Notes under the pieces: model-generated | Seen by the model: only the letters and a program-made list of their open reading frames with translations | The model's database searches: none | Told to the model about the DNA's origin: nothing | Shown: in pieces, positions 18,590 through 28,414 of the stretch | Layout of the letters: each line of letters begins with the position of its first letter | Position numbering within the stretch: the stretch's first letter is position 1 | Program-made: the position numbers and the translations under genes | Assembly: GCA_013697245.1 (NCBI GenBank) | Contig: JACCXH010000010.1 | Location: 62,001-126,000 of the forward strand | Origin: Bacteroidota bacterium | Lineage (GTDB): Bacteria > Bacteroidota > Bacteroidia > B-17B0 > Aurantibacillaceae | Direction: 5' to 3' | Length of the DNA stretch: 64,000 nucleotides

Positions 18590-19899
18590 TGATTGGTTTT
18601 TTAATTGATGTAGGTATTTTCTCTAACTTATTTTATACCGGGTTTGTTTTTTTTAAACAACCGTTCGAGTTTTACTTTTCTTATATCCCCATATTAATTT
18701 TACTGCCAATTTTTATTATTAAATATAAATTTTACGCTCCTTCACTTTATATCATTATTCCGTTATTGATCGTTGGTGTTTTTAATGTTTTTATTGAAAA
18801 TAATACTGCTTCAAAATTTATTAAAATTTTTGTTAACCTATCTGTTAATCTTATTTTTTATCAATATGTATTGCAGTATTATAATTTTGATGTAAGGCTC
18901 ATCTTTAAAAAATACATGAACATTTCTTTTATTGTTTGCGCACTAGGGCTTTTTCAATTGCTTAGTTATTGGATAGGCTTTAAATATGGTTATGACCTGA
19001 GTTTACTTTTACCCCTTAATAAATGGGGGCTTAATTTAGGGGGTCTTGGTATCCGTATAAATAGTTTGTTCAGCGAACCCTCCTCGCTGGGAATTGCTGT
19101 TGCGCCGGCTTTTTTTGTTTGTATATACCAACTATTAACCCGCACAAACGACTTTATTTCTTTAAAGCGCTGTTTGGTAATTGTAGCGTGTTATTGCCTA
19201 TCATTTTCCAGCCTTGCCTTTTTAGGAATATTTTTATCTATTATTTTAATCACGCTTAATTTTGGTGCGGTTCGTTATTTTTTATTCGCGATCCCACTTT
19301 CGGTTTTTTTATTTTTTATCGCTTATAACAATGCTACTGAATTTAAAGTGCGCGTGGATGGTATAAAAGAATTATTTGTTGATAATATATTAGATGAAGC
19401 TAAAGCAGGTGAAACTAAATTGGCAAAAAACAAACGCATTCGCAATTTCTTAAATCGTGTCCACGGCTCATCTTTTGTTTTTTATAATAATTATTATATT
19501 GCCAAACAAAATTTTATTAAAAACCCTCTGTTTGGAACCGGTATTGGCTCCCACGAATTTGCTTATGATAAATATACCCTCAATAAAATAATTGGTGGTA
19601 TTTATGAATTTAACACAGGTGACGCCAACTCACTATTTTTAAGAACCATTTCTGAGGTTGGATTGTTTGGTGCTTTATTTTTAATTCTTTTTGTGTTTAA
19701 ATATTTTGTTTCGCACGATCTTAACGGTGACGAGAACGAGGACTATTGGCTCATGAGTAATGCCCTGTTGGTTTTAATTCTATTAACTTATTTGCGGCAG
19801 GGAAATTATACCTATAATGGATTTTTCTTATATGGTTGGATGTATTATTATAACTCTGCTAATTATAAAAACTCTTTAGAAAGTTTAAAGGTAGAATGA
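18589..19899 (+). CDS. O-antigen polymerase/ligase-like membrane protein (Wzy-type)
   Basis: The 436-residue protein is highly hydrophobic with about 11-12 membrane segments and one larger loop (about 255-320). The segment RINSLFSEPSSLGIAVAP and the later NPLFGTGIGSHEF are typical of O-antigen polymerase/ligase-family proteins. Such proteins polymerise lipid-linked repeat units or ligate chains in the periplasm. The ATG overlaps the murB stop, and its own stop overlaps the next glycosyltransferase (ATGA). Polymerase versus ligase cannot be decided from sequence alone. Confidence 0.82.
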   Translation: MIGFLIDVGIFSNLFYTGFVFFKQPFEFYFSYIPILILLPIFIIKYKFYAPSLYIIIPLLIVGVFNVFIENNTASKFIKIFVNLSVNLIFYQYVLQYYNFDVRLIFKKYMNISFIVCALGLFQLLSYWIGFKYGYDLSLLLPLNKWGLNLGGLGIRINSLFSEPSSLGIAVAPAFFVCIYQLLTRTNDFISLKRCLVIVACYCLSFSSLAFLGIFLSIILITLNFGAVRYFLFAIPLSVFLFFIAYNNATEFKVRVDGIKELFVDNILDEAKAGETKLAKNKRIRNFLNRVHGSSFVFYNNYYIAKQNFIKNPLFGTGIGSHEFAYDKYTLNKIIGGIYEFNTGDANSLFLRTISEVGLFGALFLILFVFKYFVSHDLNGDENEDYWLMSNALLVLILLTYLRQGNYTYNGFFLYGWMYYYNSANYKNSLESLKVE

Positions 19900-20948
19900 C
19901 GGTTCTGTTTTTATATACCGAAATTGCAGATTATTTTATCAAATGCTGCGAAGATCTTTCAAAAACAGCCGACGTACATATTATCAGATGGCCTGTAAAT
20001 AAAGAGGCGCCTTTTGTTTTTTCTTTCCCCGAGAAGGTAACTATTTATGACAAAAACAAATACAATTATGTCGAATTAGAAACCCTCGTTAAAAAAATTG
20101 CGCCCGATATTATTATTTGTAGTGGTTGGATAGATAAAGATTATTTGCGCCTTGTAAAGCCATACTATAAAAAAATTCCAACAGTATTATCTTGCGACAC
20201 ACATTGGAATGGCTCGCTAAAACAACATGTTGCCAAAATCTTAAGCCGTTTTTTTCTTTTAAACAAATTCTCATACTCCTGGGTGCCAGGTAATAGTCAA
20301 TTAGCTTATGTAAAAAAGCTGGGCTTTGACCAAAATAAAATAAAGAAAGGGTTTTATTGTTGTGACCTTGAAAAGTTCAATACAATTTATGAAGCGCAAA
20401 ATCCGGCAAAGAAAAAAGCTTTCCCAAAGCGTTTTTTATTTGTGGGAAGATACTACGATTTTAAAGGCATTACTGATCTTTGGGAGGCATTTATACAATT
20501 GCAGAATGATGCGCCAAACGAATGGGAATTATGGTGTTTGGGCACGGGCACTATTGCACCTATTGAACACTCCAAAATAAAACACTTTGGTTTTGTTCAG
20601 CCAAAAGATCTGGCAGAGATCACTCAAAAATGTGGTGTATTTGTTCTGCCTAGTCATTTTGAACCCTGGGGCGTAGTTGTGCAGGAATACGCTGCCTCTG
20701 GCTTTCCTCTGGTCACAAGCAGTGCGGTGGGTTCAAACGAGGCCTTTTTGACAGAAAATGAGAATGGTTATTCTTTTCGCTCAAAAAATGTAACCGAATT
20801 AAAAAAAATACTAAAAAAAATCATAACTTTAAGTGATCCGGAATTAAACGACATGGCATTAAAGAGTCACCAATTGGCTCAAAAGATCAATCCAAAAATC
20901 TGGACAAATACTGTTTTAGAAATTTATAATGAATTCCATAAAAAATAA
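19896..20948 (+). CDS. Glycosyltransferase family 4-type
   Basis: A GT-B transferase of 350 residues. The C-terminal domain shows RFLFVGRYYDFKGITDLWEAF and the E-x7-E motif in FEPWGVVVQEYAASG, typical of GT4. It is cytoplasmic or membrane-peripheral, extending the lipid-linked repeat unit. A 4-base ATGA overlap links it to the polymerase gene, and a 20-base overlap to the epimerase gene. Substrate unknown. Confidence 0.88.
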   Translation: MTVLFLYTEIADYFIKCCEDLSKTADVHIIRWPVNKEAPFVFSFPEKVTIYDKNKYNYVELETLVKKIAPDIIICSGWIDKDYLRLVKPYYKKIPTVLSCDTHWNGSLKQHVAKILSRFFLLNKFSYSWVPGNSQLAYVKKLGFDQNKIKKGFYCCDLEKFNTIYEAQNPAKKKAFPKRFLFVGRYYDFKGITDLWEAFIQLQNDAPNEWELWCLGTGTIAPIEHSKIKHFGFVQPKDLAEITQKCGVFVLPSHFEPWGVVVQEYAASGFPLVTSSAVGSNEAFLTENENGYSFRSKNVTELKKILKKIITLSDPELNDMALKSHQLAQKINPKIWTNTVLEIYNEFHKK

Positions 20949-21891
20949 GATCCTCGTAACAGGCGGTGCCGGTAATATTGGCAGTGCTTTGGTTGAAAAA
21001 TTAATTGCCAACCCACATAACTTTGTTGTGATTGTAGATAATTTGTCAACCGGCCTTCTTTCAAAACTACCTTCTTCCAAACAAACCAACTGGAAGTTTA
21101 TTAAAGGCGATGTTAATCATTTGAACGATCTGTCCTCAGTTATGCTCTCGTTTCATTTTGATTACGTTTTTCACTTTGCCGCAGTAGTTGGTGTAATAAG
21201 AACGCAGGAAAATCCGATCGATGTATTGAATGATATTGAAGGAATAAAAAATATTCTAAATCTTTCAAAGAACACTTCTGTAAAACACGTTTATTTTTCA
21301 TCCAGCTCCGAGGTTTATGGTGAGCCGGTTGAGTTACCACAAAACGAATACAGCACCCCCTTAAACTCGCGCGTGCCTTATGCAGTAGTTAAAAACGTGG
21401 GAGAATGTTTTTTTAGAAGCTACTGGCAATCTTTCCATTTACCTTATACTATCTTTCGGTTCTTTAATACCTATGGTCCAAATCAAAGTACTGATTTTGT
21501 TGTGTCACGCTTTTTATCTGCGGCCTTAAAAAATAAGGACATCACAATTTATGGTGATGGTTTACAAACCCGCACATTTACTTATGTAGATGATACGGTT
21601 AACGTATGCGCAAAAATATTTGACGAACAATTATTGATCAACGATGTTATTAATATTGGTAACCATGAATTAATGACCGTAAAAGAGCTTGCAGAACTCA
21701 CCATAAAACTAACCAACTCATCATCAAAGATAATTTATCTTCCGCCACTTAAAGAAGGCGACATGACACGGCGCCAACCCGATAACGCAAAGATGCGGGA
21801 GATCCTTAACAAGAAGTTTGTGAGCATTGATGAAGGATTAATGTTAATGATGACAGATGAGCGGTTCTTAAGATCTACCGGTTTAAAATAA
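20929..21891 (+). CDS. NAD-dependent epimerase/dehydratase (extended SDR)
   Basis: The 320 residues are an extended short-chain dehydrogenase acting on nucleotide sugars. The NAD-binding motif is GGAGNIG (12-18), the catalytic pair is Tyr151-x3-Lys155, and SSSSEVYGE and YGDGLQTRTFTYVDD are family hallmarks shared by UDP-glucose 4-epimerases, UDP-glucuronate decarboxylases and dTDP-glucose dehydratases. The exact reaction cannot be fixed from sequence alone. It starts inside the preceding glycosyltransferase gene (20-base overlap) and is followed 4 bases later by asnB. Confidence 0.87.
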   Translation: MNSIKNKILVTGGAGNIGSALVEKLIANPHNFVVIVDNLSTGLLSKLPSSKQTNWKFIKGDVNHLNDLSSVMLSFHFDYVFHFAAVVGVIRTQENPIDVLNDIEGIKNILNLSKNTSVKHVYFSSSSEVYGEPVELPQNEYSTPLNSRVPYAVVKNVGECFFRSYWQSFHLPYTIFRFFNTYGPNQSTDFVVSRFLSAALKNKDITIYGDGLQTRTFTYVDDTVNVCAKIFDEQLLINDVINIGNHELMTVKELAELTIKLTNSSSKIIYLPPLKEGDMTRRQPDNAKMREILNKKFVSIDEGLMLMMTDERFLRSTGLK

Positions 21892-21895
21892 TATT

Positions 21896-23785
21896 ATGTG
21901 CGGCATAAACGGTTTTATATCAGATCAGTTTTTAGCTGAACAAAAAAAAGAAATTGTTCAGAAAATGAACAACACCTTAAGTCATCGCGGACCGGATAAT
22001 GAAGGTTTGTGGTCCGGCGAAAACATTGTTCTTGGACACAGGCGTTTATCCATTATTGATCTTAGCGCCGATGGTAATCAACCTTTTTTTTCTGCAGATA
22101 AACGTTACGTTATTGTTTATAATGGCGAATTATATAATTACAAAGAATTAAAATTAGAACTACAGCGTTCATCACATGGGTCAAACGATCAGCCTTATTT
22201 TTTTAAGACCAATACCGACACTGAAGTTGTGTTGGCCGCGTTTATCCGTTACGGAACAAACTGCCTGCAATTATTTAACGGCATGTATGCATTCGCTATT
22301 TACGATACCCTAGATAAAAAATTAACCGTTGCGCGCGACAGGCTTGGTGTAAAACCGTTATATTATTATTTTGGCAACGAAGGCTTTTTATTCTCAAGCG
22401 AAATAAGGCCCATCATCCATTCAAAAGTAAAATCTTTTTCTTTAAATAAAGATGTGCTGGCCGAATACATGATGTATCAAACTGTTTTTGCCCCTAATAC
22501 AATTATAAAAAGCATAAAAATATTGTTGCCCGGAAATTATTTAGAATACCAGGATGGAAAGGCAAGTATTTCTGAGTATTACACACTAAACAAATTTTCA
22601 AAAGCAAGCGATACACTTTCTTATGCTGAAACCTGTGCAAAAGTTAACGAGCTGCTCACACATTCTGTTCATCAACGTTTAGTGGCTGATGTACCGTTTG
22701 GTGCATTCCTTTCGGGTGGCATAGATTCGAGTGCCATTGTTGGATTAATGAGTAAGGTAAGTACAGAAAAAATTCAAACCTTTAATATTAGTTTTGATGA
22801 AAGTGAATTTTCAGAATCCAAATACGCCAGGTTAATTGCTAAAAAATTTAATACACAGCATCACGAAATAAAATTAAGCCCCGACAGTTTTTTAAAACAG
22901 TTGCCCGCAGCCCTTTCAGCTATGGATCATCCCAGCGGTGATGGCCCAAACACTTTTGTTGTTTCTAAGGCGACTAAAGAGGCCGGTATTACTATGGCTT
23001 TAAGTGGTATTGGCGGCGATGAACTTTTTGCCGGTTACGATGTTTTTAAACGTATGGCAGCGTTAGAAAAAAAATCCTGGATAAATGCTTTCCCAACATT
23101 TAGTCGTAAAGCTGCAGGGTATGTGATACAAAAAAGAAAAAAAACAATTGCGGGCAATAAGATACAAGAATTATTGGGTCAGGAAAAAATAAATTTTAAT
23201 TCAGCCTACCCGTTAAACAGAAGTGTATTTACAAAAAAAGAACTTGCATCGCTTTTAAATGATCCTTCACCATTTAAACAAATAAACGCTATTGTTTCAA
23301 ACGTGCCTCAAATAAAAGATCACTTATTAAGCTCTGTTTCTATCTGCGAAATAAATACATACCTGCAAAATGTTTTGCTGCGCGATGCTGATCAAATGAG
23401 CATGGCCGTTGCGCTTGAAGTTAGAGAACCTTTTTTGGATTACCGTTTAGTAGATTTTGTTTTAAATTTGAACGATGAAAAAAAATATCCGCTTACACCA
23501 AAAAAATTATTGATAGATAGTTTAGGTGATCTTTTACCTGACGAGATCGTTAACCGGCCAAAGATGGGATTTACTTTGCCCTGGCAGCTTTGGCTTAAAA
23601 CAGAGCTAAAATCTTTTTGCGAAAAGAATATTGTTGAATTTTCAAATTATGATCTGTGCAATACTGCGGCGATACAAAGTTTGTGGCAGCGATTCTTAAA
23701 CAACGACGAATCAATTACCTGGAGCAGGATCTGGCACATTGTAGTATTAAATAACTGGATAAAAGAAAATAATATTTTAGTATAA
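21896..23785 (+). CDS. asnB: Asparagine synthase-like glutamine amidotransferase
   Basis: The 629-residue class II amidotransferase has Cys2 as the glutaminase nucleophile (MCGINGF), then the RLSIIDLS and YNGELYNY elements. The C-terminal synthetase domain has PP-loop SGGIDSS (273-279) and the GIGGDELFAGYDVF motif. AsnB-family proteins inside polysaccharide clusters (for example WbpS-type) often amidate uronic acids or sugar carboxylates instead of aspartate. The location in the middle of the operon makes this role likely here (inference). Genuine asparagine synthetase is the alternative. Confidence 0.9.
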   Translation: MCGINGFISDQFLAEQKKEIVQKMNNTLSHRGPDNEGLWSGENIVLGHRRLSIIDLSADGNQPFFSADKRYVIVYNGELYNYKELKLELQRSSHGSNDQPYFFKTNTDTEVVLAAFIRYGTNCLQLFNGMYAFAIYDTLDKKLTVARDRLGVKPLYYYFGNEGFLFSSEIRPIIHSKVKSFSLNKDVLAEYMMYQTVFAPNTIIKSIKILLPGNYLEYQDGKASISEYYTLNKFSKASDTLSYAETCAKVNELLTHSVHQRLVADVPFGAFLSGGIDSSAIVGLMSKVSTEKIQTFNISFDESEFSESKYARLIAKKFNTQHHEIKLSPDSFLKQLPAALSAMDHPSGDGPNTFVVSKATKEAGITMALSGIGGDELFAGYDVFKRMAALEKKSWINAFPTFSRKAAGYVIQKRKKTIAGNKIQELLGQEKINFNSAYPLNRSVFTKKELASLLNDPSPFKQINAIVSNVPQIKDHLLSSVSICEINTYLQNVLLRDADQMSMAVALEVREPFLDYRLVDFVLNLNDEKKYPLTPKKLLIDSLGDLLPDEIVNRPKMGFTLPWQLWLKTELKSFCEKNIVEFSNYDLCNTAAIQSLWQRFLNNDESITWSRIWHIVVLNNWIKENNILV

Positions 23786-23789
23786 GAAA

Positions 23790-24944
23790 TTGAAAAAACC
23801 AAAAATAGTTATTTTTATGCATTGGTATTTGCCGGGCACAAAAGCCGGCGGGCCGGTTCGTTCTGTTTTCTCGTTGGTGAGTTTATTAAAAAGTTATTTT
23901 GATCTTTATATCATCACGTCCAATAAAGATCTAGGTAGTGCAATAGCATATAAAGATGTAATCCCCAACAAACTGTTTTTAAAAGAAGAAATAAATTATT
24001 TTTATTTTAATGATGCGTATTTAACCGTTGATAATCTCCTATCCACATTAAGTGAAATAAAGCCTGATCTTATTTATTTAAATAGTTTTTGGTCATTTCC
24101 TTTTTCAATAAACATTATTCGCTTAAAAAATAAAAAACTAATTACGGCTCCTGTTCTACTGGCGCCAAGAGGCATGCTGAGCAAGGGCGCGTTAAGCCTT
24201 AAATCGTTCAAGAAAAACACTTATCTTATTTCTGCCAAATTATTTGGATGGTATAAGAACGTACATTTTCATGCTACTAACAAACAGGAAGAGCAGGATA
24301 TAAAAGCGTGTTTTTCTTCTGCAAAGATCACCGTTGCTTCTAATTTAAATTCAGGAGTAATTGTAAAAAACATTTCTAAAAAAGAGCCGGGTGTTTTAAA
24401 ACTTTTTTTCTTATCCAGAATATCGGAAGTTAAAAACCTGCATTTTGCATTAGAGGTTTTAAAGAATGTTCCGTCAAATATTCAGATCACTTATGATATT
24501 TATGGTAACCTTGAGGATGAGGCTTATTGGGCCAGGTGTATAGAGATCATTGATCAGTTACCAAAAAATATTACGGCAACCTATCAGAACGAATTGTCTT
24601 TTAATGAGGTTCAAAGTATTATTTCAAATTATCACGCATTATTTTTACCAACCTTAAATGAGAACTTTGGCCACTCAATTGTTGAAAGCCTGTTATCCGG
24701 TTGTTCGGCCATTATTAGCGACCAAACCCCCTGGAATGATCTTGAGGAGCGCAACGCCGGTTTTGCTATTGCCTTAAATAACAAACAAGGTTTTGTAGAC
24801 GCTATTAATACACTAGCAAAATTAAACCAACAAGAATTTCTACAAAAAAGCGAAGCTGCAAATAGTTATATTAGCAGTAAGATTGAGGTAGAAAAAAGCA
24901 TAAACTTATATAAAAATTTATTTAATGGATTCATTAAAAACTGA
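23790..24944 (+). CDS. Glycosyltransferase family 4-type
   Basis: A GT-B transferase of 384 residues. The N-terminal domain begins KKPKIVIFMHWYLPGTKAGGP with the glycine-rich acceptor loop. The C-terminal domain carries LFFLSRISEVKNLHFALEVL and the E-x7-E motif in LNENFGHSIVESLLSG. The start codon is TTG at 23790; the first ATG (23817) would cut off the first beta strand, so TTG is preferred. Gap of 4 bases after asnB, and a 20-base overlap with the acetyltransferase gene that follows. Confidence 0.88.
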   Translation: MKKPKIVIFMHWYLPGTKAGGPVRSVFSLVSLLKSYFDLYIITSNKDLGSAIAYKDVIPNKLFLKEEINYFYFNDAYLTVDNLLSTLSEIKPDLIYLNSFWSFPFSINIIRLKNKKLITAPVLLAPRGMLSKGALSLKSFKKNTYLISAKLFGWYKNVHFHATNKQEEQDIKACFSSAKITVASNLNSGVIVKNISKKEPGVLKLFFLSRISEVKNLHFALEVLKNVPSNIQITYDIYGNLEDEAYWARCIEIIDQLPKNITATYQNELSFNEVQSIISNYHALFLPTLNENFGHSIVESLLSGCSAIISDQTPWNDLEERNAGFAIALNNKQGFVDAINTLAKLNQQEFLQKSEAANSYISSKIEVEKSINLYKNLFNGFIKN

Positions 24945-25491
24945 CCTTTCGAGTTTTGATAATGATTGGTACAAGCCCGGCCGACCATTGATCGTAAGGG
25001 CTTTATGGTATTTTATCAATTACTTGTTTTTTAAATCCGTATTTCCTTTTTATGGTCCAAAACGTGCTTTACTGCGCATGTTTGGCGCTAAAGTTGGCAA
25101 AGGCGTAATTATTAAACCGCATGTTTCTATTAAATATCCATGGCATCTTGTAATTGGCGACCATGTTTGGATAGGTGAAATGGCCTGGATAGATAATCTG
25201 GCAAAAGTAACGCTGAAGGATCATTCTTGTGTTTCGCAAGGAGCCTTGTTGTTGTGCGGAAATCATAATTATAAACGCACCACCTTCGACCTTATAGTTG
25301 GCGAAATTACATTGGAGGAAGGGGCATGGGCCGGCGCTAAAACGGTAATTTGTCCGGGAGTAAGATTAGGCAGCCATAGTTTACTAACGGTTGGCAGTAT
25401 TGCTACAGTTTCTTTAGAAGCTAATTGGATCTACCAGGGTAATCCGGCAAAAAAATTAAAGACCCGCGAATTTAAAACGCCGAAACGTTAA
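24925..25491 (+). CDS. WcaF-like hexapeptide acetyltransferase
   Basis: The 188-residue protein opens with an N-terminal helix pair typical of colanic acid acetyltransferase WcaF (WYKPGRPLIVRALWYFINY), followed by a left-handed beta-helix (IGDHVWIGEMAWIDNLAKVTL ... GVRLGSHSLLTVGSIAT) and the NPAKKLK tail. The GNHNY segment holds the likely catalytic histidine. It would acetylate a sugar of the repeat unit with acetyl-CoA. It is the last gene of the operon and converges on relA/spoT with a 4-base overlap. Confidence 0.88.
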   Translation: MDSLKTDLSSFDNDWYKPGRPLIVRALWYFINYLFFKSVFPFYGPKRALLRMFGAKVGKGVIIKPHVSIKYPWHLVIGDHVWIGEMAWIDNLAKVTLKDHSCVSQGALLLCGNHNYKRTTFDLIVGEITLEEGAWAGAKTVICPGVRLGSHSLLTVGSIATVSLEANWIYQGNPAKKLKTREFKTPKR

Positions 25492-27692
25492 TTCTTCTCA
25501 TCAATTCGTTCTACTTTGGTTACACCTTTTACTTTTTTGAGTATGTCCATTAAATGATTTAAATGTTTGGTGTCGTGAACATAGATCATGATCGTTCCTT
25601 CAAAAAGTCCATCATCTGTATCAAATTTAATAGATCGCATGTTTATATTATTCTCGTTGGAAATTATTTTGGTAATATTATTTACCAAACCCAATTCATC
25701 GGTACCAATAATTTTAATTCCCGCAAGAAAAGAGATCATTTGATCGTTTAACCATTTTGCCTTTACAACGCGATATGCATAGTTAGAAAGTAATTTAATG
25801 GCATTGGGGCAATTTACACGGTGAATTTTTATGCCTTCGCCAACGGTAATAAAACCAAAAACATCATCTCCGGGTATTGGATTGCAACATGGCGAAAGTT
25901 TATAATCCAACTTTTGCATATCATCGCCAATTACAAGCATGTCGCTGCTTCCGCGTGCATTTGTTACCAACTGTTCTATTTTTGGTGTAACAACTGTTTT
26001 GCGGCTTGGCTTTACCGGGTTGTTCTTATAACGAACATATTCCTTGATCTCTTTTATATCAACATTTCCTAAAGCGGCCCTATAAAATAATTCCTGTGAT
26101 GACGGGATCTTGAGGAATTGACAAAAATCATTTACATTTTGTAAAGTAAAATCCAATTTGTTCTTATAGAACTTACGCTCCATAATTTCACGTCCTTCTT
26201 CTGCTATTTTTTTGCGCTGCTCTTTTAAACTGCTTTTTATTTTAGATTTTGCTTTGGCGGTAATAACATAGCCTAACCAATCTTCTTTTGGTGTTTGTTT
26301 ATTGCTGGTAAGTATCTCTACCTGATCGCCACTTTTTATTTCATAGCTTAGAGGTACTAATTTAAAATTTACTTTAGCCCCAATACATTGCTCACCAACC
26401 TTTGTGTGAATTTCAAACGCAAAATCTAATGCGGTTGCGCCAACAGGCAAAGTTTTCATATCGCCTTTTGGTGTAAACGCAAACAATTCATCACTAAACA
26501 AGTTCAGCTTAAAATCATCCATAAACTCCAGCGCATTCGGATCAGGGTTCTCCAACATTTCGCGGATACGCAGCAACCAGTTTTCAAGATTACTTTCTTT
26601 GTCAACTACACTGTCTTTATACTTCCAATGAGCCGCATATCCTTTTTCAGCAAGCTCATCCATCCTAACGGTTCTAATCTGCACTTCCACCCATTTACCT
26701 TCCGGGCCCATAACGGTCGTGTGCAAACTTTCGTAACCGTTACTTTTTGGCGTGCTAATCCAATCACGCAAACGTTCTGGACTTGGATGATAAAAATCGG
26801 TGATAATAGAATACACTTTCCAGCAATCTGATTTTTCCTGTTCCAAAGGTGTATCAATTACAATTCGAATAGCAAAAAGATCATAGATCTCTTCAAAAGC
26901 AACACCTTTGGTTTTTGTTTTATTGTAAATGCTAAAAATAGATTTTGGTCTTCCAAAAATTGTAAATTTAAATCCCTGTTCTATTAAAATTTCTTTTAAA
27001 GGCTCAATAAATTTTTGAACGAAACGTTTTCTTTCAGGTTCTGTTTCCTGAAGTTTAACCGCAATATCATAATACCCTTCGGCATTGGTATATTTTAAAC
27101 CAAGGTCTTCAAGTTCTGTTTTAATGTTATTTAAGCCGAGACGATGAGCCAAAGGCGCATACAGGAACAATGTTTCGCTGGCAATTTTCATCTGCTTTTC
27201 GCGCTTCATGTGCTCAAGTGTGCGCATATTATGCAAACGATCGGCCAGCTTAATTAAAATAACGCGAATATCTTCGCTCATGGTTAAGAGAACTTTTCTA
27301 AAATTCTCTGCTTGTATAGAAGAAGTATTATCAATTACACCTGAAATTTTTGTTAGCCCATTTATGATCTGAGATACTTTTTCGCCAAACAACCCTTTTA
27401 CATCTTCGAGTGTAAGATCGGTGTCTTCAACTGTATCGTGTAATAAAGCACAAACAATACCTGTAGCGCCGAGGCCAATTTCTTCAGCGCAGATCTGGGC
27501 AACAGCAATGGGATGGTAAATATATGGCTCCCCGCTTTTACGGCGCATTTCCTTATGCGCTTCAACAGCTACTTCAAACGCTTTGCGAATTGTTTCCTTA
27601 TCACCTTTTTCTAAACGGCGTTTACAAGCCTTTATTAAAATTTTGTACCGGTTTAAAATTTCCTTCCGCTCCGCTTCAAGATCAATTTTCAT
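25488..27692 (-). CDS. Bifunctional (p)ppGpp synthase/hydrolase (RelA/SpoT family)
   Basis: The 734-residue protein has every expected domain. The HD hydrolase (about 40-190) has GEPYIYHP and HDTVEDT (His85-Asp86), and both are intact. The synthetase domain (about 235-350) carries GRPKSIFSIYNK, YDLFAIRIV and NGYESLHTTV. A TGS domain follows (about 390-450; FTPKGDMKTLPVGATALDFAF), then a zinc-finger/helical region (LSPCCNPIPGD) and a C-terminal ACT domain (about 655-734). It both makes and degrades the stringent-response alarmone. The gene has its own unit; its 3' end overlaps the convergent acetyltransferase gene by 4 bases. Confidence 0.96.
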   Translation of the reverse strand: MKIDLEAERKEILNRYKILIKACKRRLEKGDKETIRKAFEVAVEAHKEMRRKSGEPYIYHPIAVAQICAEEIGLGATGIVCALLHDTVEDTDLTLEDVKGLFGEKVSQIINGLTKISGVIDNTSSIQAENFRKVLLTMSEDIRVILIKLADRLHNMRTLEHMKREKQMKIASETLFLYAPLAHRLGLNNIKTELEDLGLKYTNAEGYYDIAVKLQETEPERKRFVQKFIEPLKEILIEQGFKFTIFGRPKSIFSIYNKTKTKGVAFEEIYDLFAIRIVIDTPLEQEKSDCWKVYSIITDFYHPSPERLRDWISTPKSNGYESLHTTVMGPEGKWVEVQIRTVRMDELAEKGYAAHWKYKDSVVDKESNLENWLLRIREMLENPDPNALEFMDDFKLNLFSDELFAFTPKGDMKTLPVGATALDFAFEIHTKVGEQCIGAKVNFKLVPLSYEIKSGDQVEILTSNKQTPKEDWLGYVITAKAKSKIKSSLKEQRKKIAEEGREIMERKFYKNKLDFTLQNVNDFCQFLKIPSSQELFYRAALGNVDIKEIKEYVRYKNNPVKPSRKTVVTPKIEQLVTNARGSSDMLVIGDDMQKLDYKLSPCCNPIPGDDVFGFITVGEGIKIHRVNCPNAIKLLSNYAYRVVKAKWLNDQMISFLAGIKIIGTDELGLVNNITKIISNENNINMRSIKFDTDDGLFEGTIMIYVHDTKHLNHLMDILKKVKGVTKVERIDEKN

Positions 27693-27739
27693 ATGAAGAT
27701 AGTTTCATAATTTGTTTAGAAATATGTTCATGAAGGTAT

Positions 27740-27747
27740 TAATTTTG
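27740..27747 (+). promoter_or_regulatory. Putative -7 box (TAATTTTG) of the methyltransferase gene
   Basis: It matches TAnnTTTG and would place the transcription start about 15 bases before the TTG start at 27770, which supports that start codon. No -33 TTG is seen at standard spacing. Confidence 0.4.
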
Positions 27748-27769
27748 TGTAACATTAAAAAGCCTTTAC

Positions 27770-28411
27770 TTGAAAGTTTTTCTCTATATCTATTATTTTT
27801 TTCGATCTGCGGTATTGCGTGGTTTTATCAATACTATCCGGCTTATCAGGGCAGAGCTTTTAAGCGAAAAAAAATACGGAATAAGCACTTCATCTATTAA
27901 AAAAAGTGACTCTACAGAGTTTTTCCATTATCAGGGCGCGGGTTACCAAGTGCTATCAAGGATCTTTGAAGAAATAACACCTCAAACAAAAAGCTTTAAT
28001 TTTGTTGATATTGGCTCTGGTATGGGCCGACCTGTTTTTGTGGCAGAGCATTTTGGGTATGAAAATTTAACGGGCATTGAGTTGGATAAAGAATTGGTTG
28101 AAGCCGCCAACCTAAATTTAAAACACTATTTATTAAAGCGAAAAACATCGCAAATTGAATTTATTAATGTGAATGCTTTAGAGTATAATTACAAAAACAT
28201 GTCTACTGTTTATTTTTTATTTAACCCCTTTAATGAGGTGGTATTAAAAAATGTTTTAGAACGCATACTTTCTTTTACAAAAACTGAAACCTGGTTTGTT
28301 TATATGAACCCTAAATATGCAGAAGTGTTTGTTGAGAGCAAATTTGAAAAGTTGAGGGAGTTAAAAACAAAAAGATATTTAGAGGCTGTGATTTATAAGA
28401 TTAGGTATTAA
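27770..28411 (+). CDS. Class I SAM-dependent methyltransferase
   Basis: The 213-residue protein has the SAM-binding motif I FVDIGSGMGRP (about 80-90), the acidic residue of motif II in TGIELDKELVEAA, and a later NPF motif (FLFNPFNEV) in the position often used for catalysis or substrate binding in N-methyltransferases. An N-terminal basic, hydrophobic helix (about 1-30) may be peripheral to the membrane. The start is TTG at 27770, because no ATG precedes the SAM motif. Substrate unknown. It is divergent from relA/spoT. Confidence 0.78.
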   Translation: MKVFLYIYYFFRSAVLRGFINTIRLIRAELLSEKKYGISTSSIKKSDSTEFFHYQGAGYQVLSRIFEEITPQTKSFNFVDIGSGMGRPVFVAEHFGYENLTGIELDKELVEAANLNLKHYLLKRKTSQIEFINVNALEYNYKNMSTVYFLFNPFNEVVLKNVLERILSFTKTETWFVYMNPKYAEVFVESKFEKLRELKTKRYLEAVIYKIRY

Positions 28412-28414
28412 AAA

